DNA of 64,000 nucleotides from ZC4RG20 sp963782445 (GCA_963782445.1 CAWAJM010000001.1:3348001-3412000); one strand, 5' to 3'. Numbered from the stretch's first letter, positions 9,507-18,980 are shown. Notes: generated by a model not told the origin, from the sequence alone. Made by a program: numbers and translations.

Positions 9507-10864
9507 CCAAGGTGCTGCAAGTCGCGTTGCGCGAGTTTCTCGCAACCGTCTCCTCGCGCGCCTTCATCATCGGCCTGCTCATCGCGCCGCTCATGGGGCT
9601 CGCCGCGGCCACGCTGCTGCCGAGGCTCATGAACGGCACCGAGTATCATGCGAGCGGCGAAGTCGCCGTCATCGATCCCGACGGCCGCGTCGCGGCGGCG
9701 CTGGGGACCATTCTCGATCCCGCCGAGGTCGCCCGCAGCCGGCAGCGCGACGCCGAGCGCCTCCTGAAAGCCCTGCCGCCGGCCGCCGGCGCCGTCGTCG
9801 GCGACGCCGCGCGCCGCCAGCTCCGCAAGCAAACCGTGGACCTGCGGCTGGTCGTGCGCCCGGCCGATGCGGACCCCCGGAAGGAGAAGACCTGGCTCTA
9901 CGCCGGCGGCCCGAACGCGCACCACTTCGCGCTCGTCGTCGTGCACGCCGACGCCGTCGCACCCAAGGATGGGAGCGCGACTTACGGCAGCTACGATCTG
10001 TTCATCCCGAGCCACCTCGATAACCGGGCCGTCGCCGAAGTCCAGCGCAGCGTCGGCGAAGCCCTCGTCGCGGCCCGGGCCCGCGCCCACAGCCTCGATC
10101 CGGATACCGTGCGCGCGCTCACGACTGTCGCCCGCGTGGCACCCGTGACCGTCGACCCGGCCGGCGCACATCGCGGCGGCGTCGCGCTGAACTTCCTGCT
10201 GCCGCTGGCCTTCGGCGCGCTCATGTTCATGGGCGTGATCATGGGCGGCCAGGCGCTGCTCACGTCGACGATCGAGGAGAAGTCGAGCCGCGTCATCGAA
10301 GTCCTGCTTTCGGCCGTCTCGCCGATGCAGCTCATGGCGGGCAAGTTGCTGGGCCAGATGGCCGTGAGCATCGTCGCGCTCGGCCTCTATGTCGCCATGG
10401 GGCTCGCCCTGCTCACGGCGTTCGCGCTGCTCGGCCTCGTCGACCTCGGGCTCGTGGGCTATCTCGTCATCTTCTTCGTCATCACATACCTCGTCGTCGG
10501 CTCGCTCATGATGGCCATGGGCTCCGCCGTCAACGAGCTGCGCGAGGCGCAGTCCCTGGTCATGCCCATCATGCTCGTCATCATGGTGCCCTGGTTGACA
10601 TGGCTGCCGATCTCGCGCGATCCGAACTCGACGTTCAGCGTCGCAATGAGCTTCATCCCGCCCGTCAACACGTTCGCGATGATGCTGCGCATGGCCTCGT
10701 CCTCGCCGCCGCCGCTCTGGCAGGTCTGGCTCTCCATCGGCGTCGGCGTCGCGGCCGTGTTCGCAGCGCTGTGGTTCGCCGCCAAGGTTTTCCGAATCGG
10801 GCTGCTCATGCACGGCAAGCCGCCGGACCTCGCGACGCTGATCCGCTGGGTGCGCGCCGCGTAA
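9503..10864 (+). CDS. NatB-type ABC-2 transporter permease
   Basis: The 453-residue protein has one N-terminal membrane segment (AFIIGLLIAPLMGLAAATLL), a long extracytoplasmic domain of about 200 residues, then five or six membrane segments in the C-terminal half, including the LTSTIEEKSSRVIEVLLSAV coupling helix typical of ABC-2/NatB permeases. The start is a TTG at 9503 sharing bases with the TGA stop of the ATPase gene (TTGA overlap). This is the only start that keeps the N-terminal membrane segment. It should form the exporter with the upstream ATPase. The sigma factor gene begins 53 bases downstream on the same strand. Confidence 0.92.
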   Translation: MTKVLQVALREFLATVSSRAFIIGLLIAPLMGLAAATLLPRLMNGTEYHASGEVAVIDPDGRVAAALGTILDPAEVARSRQRDAERLLKALPPAAGAVVGDAARRQLRKQTVDLRLVVRPADADPRKEKTWLYAGGPNAHHFALVVVHADAVAPKDGSATYGSYDLFIPSHLDNRAVAEVQRSVGEALVAARARAHSLDPDTVRALTTVARVAPVTVDPAGAHRGGVALNFLLPLAFGALMFMGVIMGGQALLTSTIEEKSSRVIEVLLSAVSPMQLMAGKLLGQMAVSIVALGLYVAMGLALLTAFALLGLVDLGLVGYLVIFFVITYLVVGSLMMAMGSAVNELREAQSLVMPIMLVIMVPWLTWLPISRDPNSTFSVAMSFIPPVNTFAMMLRMASSSPPPLWQVWLSIGVGVAAVFAALWFAAKVFRIGLLMHGKPPDLATLIRWVRAA

Positions 10865-10917
10865 TATCCGCCGCGCCCGCCCGTATTACCTCCACGAGTG
10901 CCCGCAAGAGTCTCCCC

Positions 10918-11460
10918 ATGGCGCAGGCCCCGCATTCGGAGGAGGTCCGCTTTGAACGCCTCTACCAAGATCACTACGCCCGCGTGTACGGGCTGTGCAG
11001 GCAGATGCTGCGCGCGCCGCACGAAGCGGAGGACGCCACGCAGGAAGCGTTCCTGCGCGCCTATCGGGCCCGGGCACGCTACGACCCGGGACGGCCGTTC
11101 GCGGGGTGGATCTTGAACATCGCGGCCCGCCACTGCGTCGACGTGCTGCGCCGCCGCTCGAAGGAGCGGCAGCTGTTCGCGGACGTGCCCAGTGCGGAGT
11201 CCGACGCGGAAGCGGACGCCGCCGAGGCGCTCGCGACGCTGATCGCCGCCGAGCGCGCCGACGCCGTCCAGCGGGCGGTCGCCGCCCTGCCCGACCGCTA
11301 CCGCGTGCCCCTGCTGCTGGCCTTCTACGCCGAGGCCAGCTACGAGGAGATCGCAGAATTGCTCGGCATCACGCGCAATCACGTGGGCGTGCTGCTGCTG
11401 CGGGCGAAGCGCGCCGTGGGCGCCGCGCTCGAAGCGGCGCATGCGGAGACGCAATCATGA
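10918..11460 (+). CDS. ECF (sigma-70 family, group 4) RNA polymerase sigma factor
   Basis: From ATG 10918 the product is 180 residues and has both ECF domains. Sigma region 2 runs from FERLYQDHYARVYGLC through EAEDATQEAFLRAYRA to the PFAGWILNIAARHCVDVLRRR segment. Region 4 is ALPDRYRVPLLLAFYAEASYEEIAELLGI followed by the helix-turn-helix TRNHVGVLLLRAKRAV. A longer reading frame upstream lacks family similarity. The gene ends in an ATGA overlap with the downstream zinc-finger membrane protein, the normal layout of an ECF sigma factor with its anti-sigma factor. The target promoters are unknown. Confidence 0.93.
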   Translation: MAQAPHSEEVRFERLYQDHYARVYGLCRQMLRAPHEAEDATQEAFLRAYRARARYDPGRPFAGWILNIAARHCVDVLRRRSKERQLFADVPSAESDAEADAAEALATLIAAERADAVQRAVAALPDRYRVPLLLAFYAEASYEEIAELLGITRNHVGVLLLRAKRAVGAALEAAHAETQS

Positions 11461-13079
11461 GCTGCCTATCGGATCTGGAACTGTCGGCGCACGCGGACGG
11501 CGAGTCGTCCGCCGCAGGTGCCGCCGCGCTCGAGGCGCACCTCGCGTCGTGCGCCGCCTGCCGATCGCGCGCCGCCGCGTTCACGGCGACGCGCGCGCTG
11601 TTCGTCGAGGCCTTTGCCGAGCCGGCGAAGCGGGCCGTCCCCGCGCCCCGCTTCGCCGCCGGCCCGCGGCCGCTGCTCGCGGCGGCCGCTGCGGCCCTCG
11701 CCTTGTCGGGCGCGATCGGCCTGGCATGGATGCTGGTCCGCAGCACCCTGGCGCCCCTCCCGCTCGGCTGGCTCGATCCTTTCGACGCGGACCGCTGCCT
11801 GCGCATCGCGCTCGGCCTCGTCGCGTTCCTGTTCCGGGAGGGAAACACGATGTTGACGCACGCCTTTACGCTCGCCGCCCTCGCGGCCGGCCTGCTCCTG
11901 CTCGCCTGGCTCGCCGTCGCGAAGATACGGCCCCGCGGCGGCGCCTGGCTCGCGGCCGCGCTGCTCGGGGCCGCCGTCTTGCCGGCTCCGAGCCGGGCCG
12001 TCGAGGTTCGGCAGGCTAAGCAAGAGTTGACGGTCCCGGCCGACGAGACGATCCACGATACGCTCGTCGCGGCCGCCGACACGGTCACGATCGACGGCAC
12101 CGTCGACGGGGACGTCATCGCTGCGGGCCGCCGTGTCGTCGTGCGCGGCCATGTGACCGGTCTGCTCGTCGCCGCGGCCGAAAATCTCAGCATCGAAGGC
12201 CCCGTCGACGGGAGCGTCATCGCGGCGGCGGCCGACCTCGATCTCACGGGCGCCCACGTCGCCGGCAACGTCTACAGCTTCGGGCGGCAGGTCGCATTTG
12301 GCGGGGACACCCGCGTCGCCGACGATGCATTCGTCTTCGCGCGCAGCGCCGACATCGGCAGCGGCGGCGTCGGGCGCGACCTCAGCGCCTTCGGCCGCGA
12401 CATCGCGCTCGGCGCCGAGGTGACCCGCAACGTTGCGGCCTTCGGCGAGAACGTCAAGGTGCTGCCCGCCACGCGGATCGGGGGCGCCCTCGTCGCCCAT
12501 GTGCCGAAGCCCGCTAGACTCGACGTTGCGGCCGGCGCAACGGTCGTTGGCGGCGTCCGGACCGAGGTCTGGCAGCCGCCCCAGCGCCCCAGCATCGACA
12601 AAGTCCCGTTCATCGCGCGCGAGGCCGTGCGTTTCTCGGCGGCGTTCCTCGTGGGGCTCGTCGTGCTCTGGCTCGCCCCTTCGCTGCGCAGCGCGAGGCT
12701 CGAAGACGGCGGCGACGCCCTGATCACGGCCGGGATCGGCCTCGTCACCCTGCTCGTCGTGCCCATCGTCGCCGTCGTCGTCGGCCTCACGATCATCGGC
12801 CTGCCGATCGCAATCGCCGCGATGCTGCTCTGGGGCGCCGCGCTGTACTTCGCGAAGATCCTGCTCGCCTACTTCATCGGCCGCACGGTGCTCGGGGCCC
12901 GTATCGAGGAACCGACGGTTCCCCTCTCGCTCGCGGTCGGCCTCGTGATCGTGCTCGCCGTCGTCAACGTACCGTTCGTCGGCGGCCTGCTCAACGTGCT
13001 GCTCACGCTCGCCGGCGTCGGCATGCTGCTCGAAGCGATCTATCGGCGCTTTCAGTGGAGCCATCCGCGGCCGGCGTAG
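11457..13079 (+). CDS. Zinc-finger anti-sigma factor fused to bactofilin-like polymer-forming membrane protein
   Basis: The 540-residue product starts with a zinc-finger anti-sigma domain: H28, C32 and C35 give the HxxxCxxC pattern in EAHLASCAACRS. Two hydrophobic segments follow (about residues 75-100 and 137-180). Next comes a region of about 180 residues of short beta repeats (IDGTVDGDVIAAGRRVVVRG, SIEGPVDGSVIAAAADLDL, VAGNVYSFGRQVAFGG) like the right-handed beta-helix of bactofilins (polymer-forming cytoskeletal domain). Four membrane helices close the protein. The ATG overlaps the sigma factor stop. I infer that the N-terminus sequesters the ECF sigma factor while the repeat domain, outside or at the membrane, senses or builds an envelope structure. 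Confidence 0.82.
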   Translation: MSCLSDLELSAHADGESSAAGAAALEAHLASCAACRSRAAAFTATRALFVEAFAEPAKRAVPAPRFAAGPRPLLAAAAAALALSGAIGLAWMLVRSTLAPLPLGWLDPFDADRCLRIALGLVAFLFREGNTMLTHAFTLAALAAGLLLLAWLAVAKIRPRGGAWLAAALLGAAVLPAPSRAVEVRQAKQELTVPADETIHDTLVAAADTVTIDGTVDGDVIAAGRRVVVRGHVTGLLVAAAENLSIEGPVDGSVIAAAADLDLTGAHVAGNVYSFGRQVAFGGDTRVADDAFVFARSADIGSGGVGRDLSAFGRDIALGAEVTRNVAAFGENVKVLPATRIGGALVAHVPKPARLDVAAGATVVGGVRTEVWQPPQRPSIDKVPFIAREAVRFSAAFLVGLVVLWLAPSLRSARLEDGGDALITAGIGLVTLLVVPIVAVVVGLTIIGLPIAIAAMLLWGAALYFAKILLAYFIGRTVLGARIEEPTVPLSLAVGLVIVLAVVNVPFVGGLLNVLLTLAGVGMLLEAIYRRFQWSHPRPA

Positions 13080-13173
13080 GCAGCCGGTTCGCGCGCCGGC
13101 GTCGGCGGTCCTGCGGACGGCATCCGGAGAGCCGCCGCTTTCCCGGGCTGCCGCGGCCCGCTAGCCTTGAGCC

Positions 13174-14040
13174 ATGCGGGCACGTATCGGCATTTCGGGC
13201 TGGCGCTACGCCGGCTGGCGCGGCAAGTTCTATCCGAAGGAGCTGGCGCACAAGCGCGAGCTCGCGTACGCCGCGGAACGCTTCGGTTCGATCGAGCTCA
13301 ACGGCAGCTTCTACTCTTTGCAGCGTCCCGAAAGTTACGCCCGCTGGCACGCGGAGGTCCCCGACGACTTCGTGTTCGCCGTCAAGGGCTCGCGCTACAT
13401 CACGCACATGCACCGCCTGCACGACGTCCGCACCGCGCTCGCGAACTTCGTCGCCTCCGGCGTCTTGGCGCTCGAGGACAAGCTCGGGCCCTTCCTCTGG
13501 CAGCTCCCGCCCAGCATGCGCTACGACGGCGAGCGGCTGGAGTCCTTTCTCGGCCTGCTGCCGCAGACCGGGGCCGAGGCGACGAAGCTCGCGCGCAAGC
13601 ACGACGAGCGCGTCACGGGACGCGCCCGCCTCGCGACAGCCCCGGACCGCCGCCTTCGGCACGCCCTCGAGGTGCGGCACGAAAGTTTTATGCAAGCCGC
13701 ATTCATCGATTTGCTGCGCCGCCGCCGGGTCGCCCTCGTCGTCGCGGATACGGCCGGCAAGTGGCCGCTCATGGAAGACGTGACGACGGACTTCGTCTAC
13801 GTGCGCCTGCACGGCGACAAAGAGCTCTACGCGAGCGGCTACTCGGCCGCGGCGCTCGACGGCTGGGCCGACCGCGTGCGCGCCTGGCTAGCAGGAGGGC
13901 AGATCGACGGCGCGCGCTGCGTGTCCCCGCAGGCACCGAAGGCCCGGCGCGGGCGGGACGTTTACGTTTACTTCGACAACGACGCGAAGGTGCATGCGCC
14001 GTTCGACGCGCTGGCGCTCGCCGAGCGCGTCAACGGTTGA
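13174..14040 (+). CDS. DUF72 family protein
   Basis: The 288-residue protein begins MRARIGISGWRYAGWRGKFYP and continues with ERFGSIELNGSFYSLQRPESY and PDDFVFAVKGSRYITHMHRL, all hallmarks of DUF72 (YecE-like) proteins, which adopt a TIM-barrel-like fold. FLWQLPPSMRYD, ALEVRHESF and VYVRLHGDKELYASGYS mark later strands. No function is established for the family, although polysaccharide or nucleic-acid related roles have been suggested. It stands alone between the anti-sigma/bactofilin gene and the convergent oxidase operon. Confidence 0.93.
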   Translation: MRARIGISGWRYAGWRGKFYPKELAHKRELAYAAERFGSIELNGSFYSLQRPESYARWHAEVPDDFVFAVKGSRYITHMHRLHDVRTALANFVASGVLALEDKLGPFLWQLPPSMRYDGERLESFLGLLPQTGAEATKLARKHDERVTGRARLATAPDRRLRHALEVRHESFMQAAFIDLLRRRRVALVVADTAGKWPLMEDVTTDFVYVRLHGDKELYASGYSAAALDGWADRVRAWLAGGQIDGARCVSPQAPKARRGRDVYVYFDNDAKVHAPFDALALAERVNG

Positions 14041-14065
14041 CTGCGCGGGCTCGAAGCCCAACCGC

Positions 14066-15070
14066 TCAGTACTCGATTTCTCGCGTCACCTTGCCCCGGA
14101 ACACGTAGTAAGAGTAGCCGGTGTAAAAAAACACCGCCGGCAGCGTGATCAGCGCACCGACTAGCAGGAAGCCTTGGCTCTTCGGGATCGTCGCCGCCTC
14201 CCAGTACGGCACGACGTAGGGCACGATGTTGGGCCAGAGACTGATCGCGAGGCCCGCATATCCAAGCGCGAAGATGGCCAGCGTGAATAGGAACGGCGCG
14301 AACTGGCGGCCACGCGTCGTCATGTACCAGTGCAGAAAGCCGCAGATGATCGTGAACAACGGCACCTGGGAGAGGTAATAGAAATTCGGCAGCGAGAACC
14401 AGCGCTGCTGAATCACGGGACTGAAGAACGGCACCCAGGCGCTGATCAGCGCGATGGCCGCGAGCACGCCGAACAGCAGGTTCACGGACATGCGCCGTGC
14501 CCAGACTTCCAGCTGCCCCGGCGCCTTGATGATGAGCCACGTGCTGCCGAGCAGCGCATAACCCACGACGAGCGCGACGCCGACGAGAAAGCCGAAGGGC
14601 GTCGCCCAGTCGAACGCGCCGCCCGCGTAGACGCCGTTCTGGACGTTGAAACCCTGAACGAACGCGCCGAGCACGATGCCCTGCGCGAACGTCGCGAGCA
14701 CGGAGCCCGCGCAGAAGGCCACGTCCCAGATCCTGCGGCTGCGGCGGGCCTTGAACCGGAACTCGAACGAGACGCCGCGAAAAATGAGCCCGAGCAGCAT
14801 GAAGATGAACGGCAGATACAGCGCCGGCAGCACGATCGAATAGGCCAGCGGGAACACCGCGAACAGGCCGCCCGCGCCGAGCACGAGCCAGGTCTCGTTA
14901 CCATCCCAAATCGGCGCGACGGACATCATCATGGTGCTGCGGTCCTCGTCGTTCGGAGCGAACGGGAACAGGATGCCGGTGCCGAGCACGAAGCCGTCGA
15001 GCAGCACATACATGAAAATGCCGATCGCGATCAGCACGAGCCAAATGAACGGGAGCCATCCGCCGACCAT
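14066..15070 (-). CDS. cydB: Cytochrome bd-type quinol oxidase subunit II (CydB/CioB)
   Basis: From the ATG at 15070 the protein is 334 residues, the length of CydB/CioB subunits. It has nine hydrophobic segments, starting FIWLVLIAIGIFMYVLLDGFVLG and including MMMSVAPIWDGNETWLVLG and GFLHWYMTTRGR, all diagnostic. It pairs with subunit I to form a quinol:O2 oxidoreductase in the inner membrane that reduces oxygen to water without pumping protons. A longer frame upstream lies inside cydA and is not used. The cydA stop TGA overlaps this ATG by one base, so the two are translationally coupled. It converges with the DUF72 gene; no small CydX-like frame is apparent after it. Confidence 0.96.
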   Translation of the reverse strand: MVGGWLPFIWLVLIAIGIFMYVLLDGFVLGTGILFPFAPNDEDRSTMMMSVAPIWDGNETWLVLGAGGLFAVFPLAYSIVLPALYLPFIFMLLGLIFRGVSFEFRFKARRSRRIWDVAFCAGSVLATFAQGIVLGAFVQGFNVQNGVYAGGAFDWATPFGFLVGVALVVGYALLGSTWLIIKAPGQLEVWARRMSVNLLFGVLAAIALISAWVPFFSPVIQQRWFSLPNFYYLSQVPLFTIICGFLHWYMTTRGRQFAPFLFTLAIFALGYAGLAISLWPNIVPYVVPYWEAATIPKSQGFLLVGALITLPAVFFYTGYSYYVFRGKVTREIEY

Positions 15071-16458
15071 CAGCCGTTCTCCTCGATCGACTCGCTCGGC
15101 ATGGACAGCGGCCGTGCCGCCGTGGGGGCGGCCCCGGGCGAAGGCCCGGCTTCCCGCGGCCCCTGCCGAATGAGCTTCAGCACGTAGTAAGCCCCTGCGC
15201 CGAACACGCTCGCGTAGACGAGCACGAACATTACGAGCGTCGTGAGGATGCTGCCGCCGGGCACGGGCGAGACGCCTTGCGCGGTGCGGAAAACGCCGTA
15301 GACGAGGAAGGGCTGGCGCCCGACCTCGGTCGTGACCCACCCCGCGAGCAGCGCGATGAGCCCGATGGGCGCGATGTAGCGAAAGGTCCGCAGCAGCCAA
15401 CCCGTCTGCTCGAGCTTACCCCGCAGCAGCTGCACGAGGCCCGCCCAGGCGACGACGACCATGAGGAAGCCGATCGCGACCATGACGCGGAACGAGTAGA
15501 ACACGACCGACACGGGCGGGCGGTCCTGCGGCGGGAACTCCTTGAGCCCCGTCACGATGCCGTTCGGGGTGTGTTTGAGGATGAGGCTGCCGAGTGTCGG
15601 AATGCCGATCTCGTAGGTGTTGCGCTCCTTCTTGCCGTTGGGCACTGCGAACAGCAGCAGCGGCGCGTGGTCGCGCGTCTCCCAGTGCGCCTCCATGGCC
15701 GCGACCTTGGCGGGCTGGTACTTCTCGGTATTGAGGCCGTGGGCGTCGCCGAGGACGATCTGCAGCGGCACGACGATGCTCGCAAAAATTACGGCGAGCT
15801 TGAGCGTGAGGCCCGCGCGTCTCGGAAATCGGCCCTCGAGCAGATAGCTGGCCGCGATGCCGGCGATGATGAAGCACGTCGCGAGATAGGCGGCCATGAC
15901 CATATGGCCGAAGCGGTACGGGAACGACGGGTTGAAGATGACGTGGAGCCAGTTCACGGGATAGAACACGCCGTCGCGGATCGTGAAGCCCGCGGGAGTC
16001 TGCATCCAGCTGTCTGCCGCGAGGATCCAGAACGCCGACATCAGCGTGCCGACCGCGACGATGCATGTCGACGTGAAGTGCAGCCACGGCTTGACGCGTC
16101 CCTCACCGAACAGCATGACGCCCAGAAACGTCGCCTCGAGGAAGAAGGCCGTCAGTACCTCATAGCCGAGCAGCGGCCCGAGGACATTGCCTGTCGCGTG
16201 CGCGAAGCCGCTCCAGTTCGTGCCGAACTCGAAGCTCATGACGATTCCGGAGACGACGCCCATCCCGAACGAGACGGCGAAGATCTTGACCCAGAACCGG
16301 TAGAGGCTGTGATAGGCCGGCGTGCCCGTACGCAGCCAGAGGAACTCGAGCATCGCGAGCCAGCTCGCGAGCCCGATCGAGAACGCGGGAAATATGATGT
16401 GGAACGATACCGTGAACGCAAATTGGATGCGGGCCAGTATTTCGGGGTCGATCATCAA
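15070..16458 (-). CDS. cydA: Cytochrome bd-type quinol oxidase subunit I (CydA/CioA, short Q-loop form)
   Basis: The 462-residue protein starts MMIDPEILARIQFAFTVSFH, with His20 at the position of the conserved heme ligand. It has nine membrane segments, GYEVLTAFFLEATFLGVMLF with the conserved glutamate region, PVNWLHVIFNPSFPYRFGHM carrying the b558 ligand region, and a VGRQPF motif near the end where E. coli-type proteins have GRQPW. The loop before that motif is short, as in CioA cyanide-insensitive oxidases rather than long Q-loop CydA. The product is the heme-bearing subunit of the oxidase with the next gene. Start could be either of two adjacent ATGs. Confidence 0.95.
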   Translation of the reverse strand: MMIDPEILARIQFAFTVSFHIIFPAFSIGLASWLAMLEFLWLRTGTPAYHSLYRFWVKIFAVSFGMGVVSGIVMSFEFGTNWSGFAHATGNVLGPLLGYEVLTAFFLEATFLGVMLFGEGRVKPWLHFTSTCIVAVGTLMSAFWILAADSWMQTPAGFTIRDGVFYPVNWLHVIFNPSFPYRFGHMVMAAYLATCFIIAGIAASYLLEGRFPRRAGLTLKLAVIFASIVVPLQIVLGDAHGLNTEKYQPAKVAAMEAHWETRDHAPLLLFAVPNGKKERNTYEIGIPTLGSLILKHTPNGIVTGLKEFPPQDRPPVSVVFYSFRVMVAIGFLMVVVAWAGLVQLLRGKLEQTGWLLRTFRYIAPIGLIALLAGWVTTEVGRQPFLVYGVFRTAQGVSPVPGGSILTTLVMFVLVYASVFGAGAYYVLKLIRQGPREAGPSPGAAPTAARPLSMPSESIEENG

Positions 16459-16811
16459 TCACTCCGGGCCGAGATCGTGCAATCGGGCCGGCCCCCGGGG
16501 GACCGGGAACGAGAGTCTTGACGGCACGCTCCATCATGCCGGGAGCCGGCACCGAGTCAACCCGTCCCGCTTCCTGGGCAGCCTGGAACGACGTTAGTCG
16601 TTCCCGCGCCCGCGCCGCAACACGCGGTTTCCCGAGTTGCAAAACGCAAAATTCCGAGGTCCGGAACGAACGGGCGCCCGGGAGGGCCGGGCGGCCCTCT
16701 CCAGCCGGCGCGGCCGGGCCGCGGCGGGCCGCGAAAAAGGGCTCCGCGAAAAGGGCTCTGACCCCTTTTTCGCCCCTTTTCCGCCCGCTTCCGCGGTCCG
16801 CGGCGGCTTCG
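16459..16811. other. Intergenic region between cydA and heme/propeller gene
   Basis: This 353-base stretch has no convincing gene. It contains the upstream region of cydA, an 8-bp inverted repeat GGAACGAC-gtta-GTCGTTCC at 16585-16604 that could be an operator or an RNA hairpin, and a copy of the GGGGTCAGAGCCC family at 16753-16765 preceded by a partial copy (GAAAAAGGGCTC near 16733). The repeat lies just past the stop codon of the heme/propeller gene. I could not pick out a convincing cydA promoter. Confidence 0.6.
16753..16765. repeat. GGGGTCAGAGCCC repeat, single copy
   Basis: The reverse-complement form of the 13-base motif is flanked by AAAA and TTTTT. It sits 47 bases after the stop codon of the minus-strand heme/propeller gene, reading as a G/C core followed by a T run, so it may also work as a weak terminator. 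Confidence 0.8.
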
Positions 16812-18980
16812 TCAGTGGGCGAGCGGGTCCGGACGGAACTGGAAGCGGACCATCTTGCCGCGCGTGCCCTTGCCGCCCTCGACGTGCCAGATCAGGTGCG
16901 TGCCGTAATTGGCCCACAGCTCCCTGCCCTTCCAGCCGATGTCCGGGTCGTCGATGCGCCCGTCGATGCCGCGGTGGTAGAAGCCGAGCGGAAAGGGCAC
17001 GCGGAACGTATGCCACTTACCCGTCTTCGGATCGAGCGCGAGCAGCGCTTCGGAATCCGAGCCCGTCGCAAACGGGGTATCCGCCCCGAGGCCGGCCACG
17101 TTGTAGCGGTCGACCCAGTCGTAGTAGTGGAAGTCGGCCGGCACCTTCGTGCCTTTGAGCTTTGGGCCGTCCGTCTGATAAAGCGTCCAGCCCTCGGGGC
17201 ACTGCGTGCCGTCGCGGGTCGCCGGACCCTTCAGGACCTTGCACTTGCTGCGATCGAAGCTCGCGAGGTCGCTCGAGCCCGCGAGCGCGGTCCAGACCAG
17301 GCCCTTGCTGTCGATGTCGATGCCGCGCGGATCGAAGCCCGGATCGGGGACCCGGTACGCCTCGGTCACACAGGTGTCGGGCGGGTTCGCGCCCGGGTCG
17401 AGCCGGACGATATAGCCCGGATAGCTCTCCGAGGCGCCCCAGACCGAGCCGTCGACCGGGCTCGGGATCACGGAGTAGAGGTTGTAGCGAACCTCGGTGT
17501 CGCGGCTCGGATCGAACTTCTCGCCGGGCTTGTTCCAGGGCTTCGTGATGCGGCCGTCGCCGTTCGTGTCGAGCACCTGCGGGCACCAGCCCTGCGAGGC
17601 CTTGGCGTCGTGGGTTTCATCGTACTTCTTCGTGTCGATCCAGCCGATGACGGGCCCGAGCAGCTCGTTGAAGTACAGCGTGTGATCGGGGTCGTTGTCG
17701 AACTGCAGGTGATGCGTGGCGAAGCACGTGTCCAGCAGCCGAAACTCGCCCGTCTTCGGGTCGTAGACCGAGGCCTGGCGCGGACTGAACGTCAGCGGAT
17801 AGTACTGCGCGAACTTATTCGTCGAGCCTTTCTTGCACCAGGCCGGCTCTTCCTGGCGCACTTTCGAGGTCATCCAGACGCGGCCCTTCCCGTCCATCAT
17901 CGGGTTGTGCGGGTCCGCGGGGTTCTCGGGCCCCCACAGGTACTTCATGCCCCAGAAATTCGAGGGCCGGGCCGGCGGCGGGAAGCGCGTGGAGATCTTG
18001 CGCGGGTCCTCGAGCGTCGGGATCGTGAGCTCGTAGGTCAGATTCGTATTCGGGTTCAGGACCTCGAGCTTGCCGTGTCCCGACGAGACCGCATAGACGT
18101 TGCCGTAGGGGTTCACCGTGGGGTCGTTCTTGTCCGTCGTAATCTCGTCGTGCATGAACGAGGTATCGACGCCCCAGTCCCACTCCGTGATGACCACGTT
18201 GCGCTCGACGCCCTCGGGCCGCGGCGGCGAAGGCGGCACCTCGCCGTTCGCGATGCGCGTCGTCCAGCTCGCGAAGGTCTCGGCGGCGCTCTTCTGTCCG
18301 AAAGTCGCGAAGGCGCCCGACATGGAACCCCCCCGCACGCCGACCGACGTGCGGTAAATCCACGCCTGCTCGGGCGTGTCGAAGTGCAGCGGCTTCAGGT
18401 CGTCGAGCGTGCGCGTCGTCTTCGTGCCGAGCTCATGGCAGAAGTGACAACCGCTCTTGAGCTGGTAGATCCAGTGCTTCTGGCTCTCCATGATCGGGTT
18501 GATGCCGTTGCCGTCCGGGCCCGTGCCCGGGAAGTCGCTCGGCGGCGGCGGCTCAAGCAGCGAGAGCCAGTAGTTGCCCGGATAAATCTGCGCAGCCTCC
18601 TCGGGGGTCTTCGCAAGCTCGGCCGTGAGCTTCAAGTCGCGGTCGCCCGGCCGGCTCTCGATGGCCTTGGAGTCCACGAGCCCATAGCCGCGCACCCAGA
18701 CGCGATACGTCGCGATGGGCATCTCCGGCAGCACGAAGCGGCCGTCGTCGTCGGTCACGACGATCTTCGTATAGGGCGTCTTGAGCTCGTCCGTCTGGGC
18801 GATGACCCAGACACCGGCCTCGGGGCCGTTGCTGCTCGTGACGGTGCCCGTGATGTAAGCCTCGGACAGCTCGTGCGGCCGCGGTGCGGCTAGCGCGGCG
18901 GTACCGGCCGCGGCAGCGGCCACCCCGAGAGCGACCGCGGCGAGCAGTCCGCGGCCGCGCGTACGGCTGAATTCGATCAT
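16812..18980 (-). CDS. Secreted mono-heme protein with carboxypeptidase-regulatory-like domain and beta-propeller
   Basis: From ATG 18980 (good AGAGGGG site ahead) the product is 722 residues. A signal peptide (about 1-32, ending TAALAA) is followed by a carboxypeptidase-regulatory-like beta domain (about 40-125: ITGTVTSSNGPEAGVWVIA ... RFVLPEMPIATYRVWVRGYG). A single c-type heme motif CHFCH lies at 178-182. A long region with repeated DxxGxVW-type strands (GKGRVWMTSK, PVDGSVWGAS, DSKGLVWTAL) suggests a beta-propeller like virginiamycin B lyase-type proteins. It should be exported by Sec and matured in the periplasm by the cytochrome c system. Function is unknown; electron transfer or a heme-dependent oxidation is inference. 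A full-length paralogue lies at 35118-37265. Confidence 0.8.
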   Translation of the reverse strand: MIEFSRTRGRGLLAAVALGVAAAAAGTAALAAPRPHELSEAYITGTVTSSNGPEAGVWVIAQTDELKTPYTKIVVTDDDGRFVLPEMPIATYRVWVRGYGLVDSKAIESRPGDRDLKLTAELAKTPEEAAQIYPGNYWLSLLEPPPPSDFPGTGPDGNGINPIMESQKHWIYQLKSGCHFCHELGTKTTRTLDDLKPLHFDTPEQAWIYRTSVGVRGGSMSGAFATFGQKSAAETFASWTTRIANGEVPPSPPRPEGVERNVVITEWDWGVDTSFMHDEITTDKNDPTVNPYGNVYAVSSGHGKLEVLNPNTNLTYELTIPTLEDPRKISTRFPPPARPSNFWGMKYLWGPENPADPHNPMMDGKGRVWMTSKVRQEEPAWCKKGSTNKFAQYYPLTFSPRQASVYDPKTGEFRLLDTCFATHHLQFDNDPDHTLYFNELLGPVIGWIDTKKYDETHDAKASQGWCPQVLDTNGDGRITKPWNKPGEKFDPSRDTEVRYNLYSVIPSPVDGSVWGASESYPGYIVRLDPGANPPDTCVTEAYRVPDPGFDPRGIDIDSKGLVWTALAGSSDLASFDRSKCKVLKGPATRDGTQCPEGWTLYQTDGPKLKGTKVPADFHYYDWVDRYNVAGLGADTPFATGSDSEALLALDPKTGKWHTFRVPFPLGFYHRGIDGRIDDPDIGWKGRELWANYGTHLIWHVEGGKGTRGKMVRFQFRPDPLAH

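Noticed and set aside
11457..13079. Anti-sigma factor and bactofilin as two separate genes
   Set aside because: The frame is continuous over 540 codons, and an internal ATG at 11850 (MLTHAFTLAAL) has GGGAGGG ahead of it but would leave the anti-sigma part without a stop. An internal second start remains possible but is not needed.
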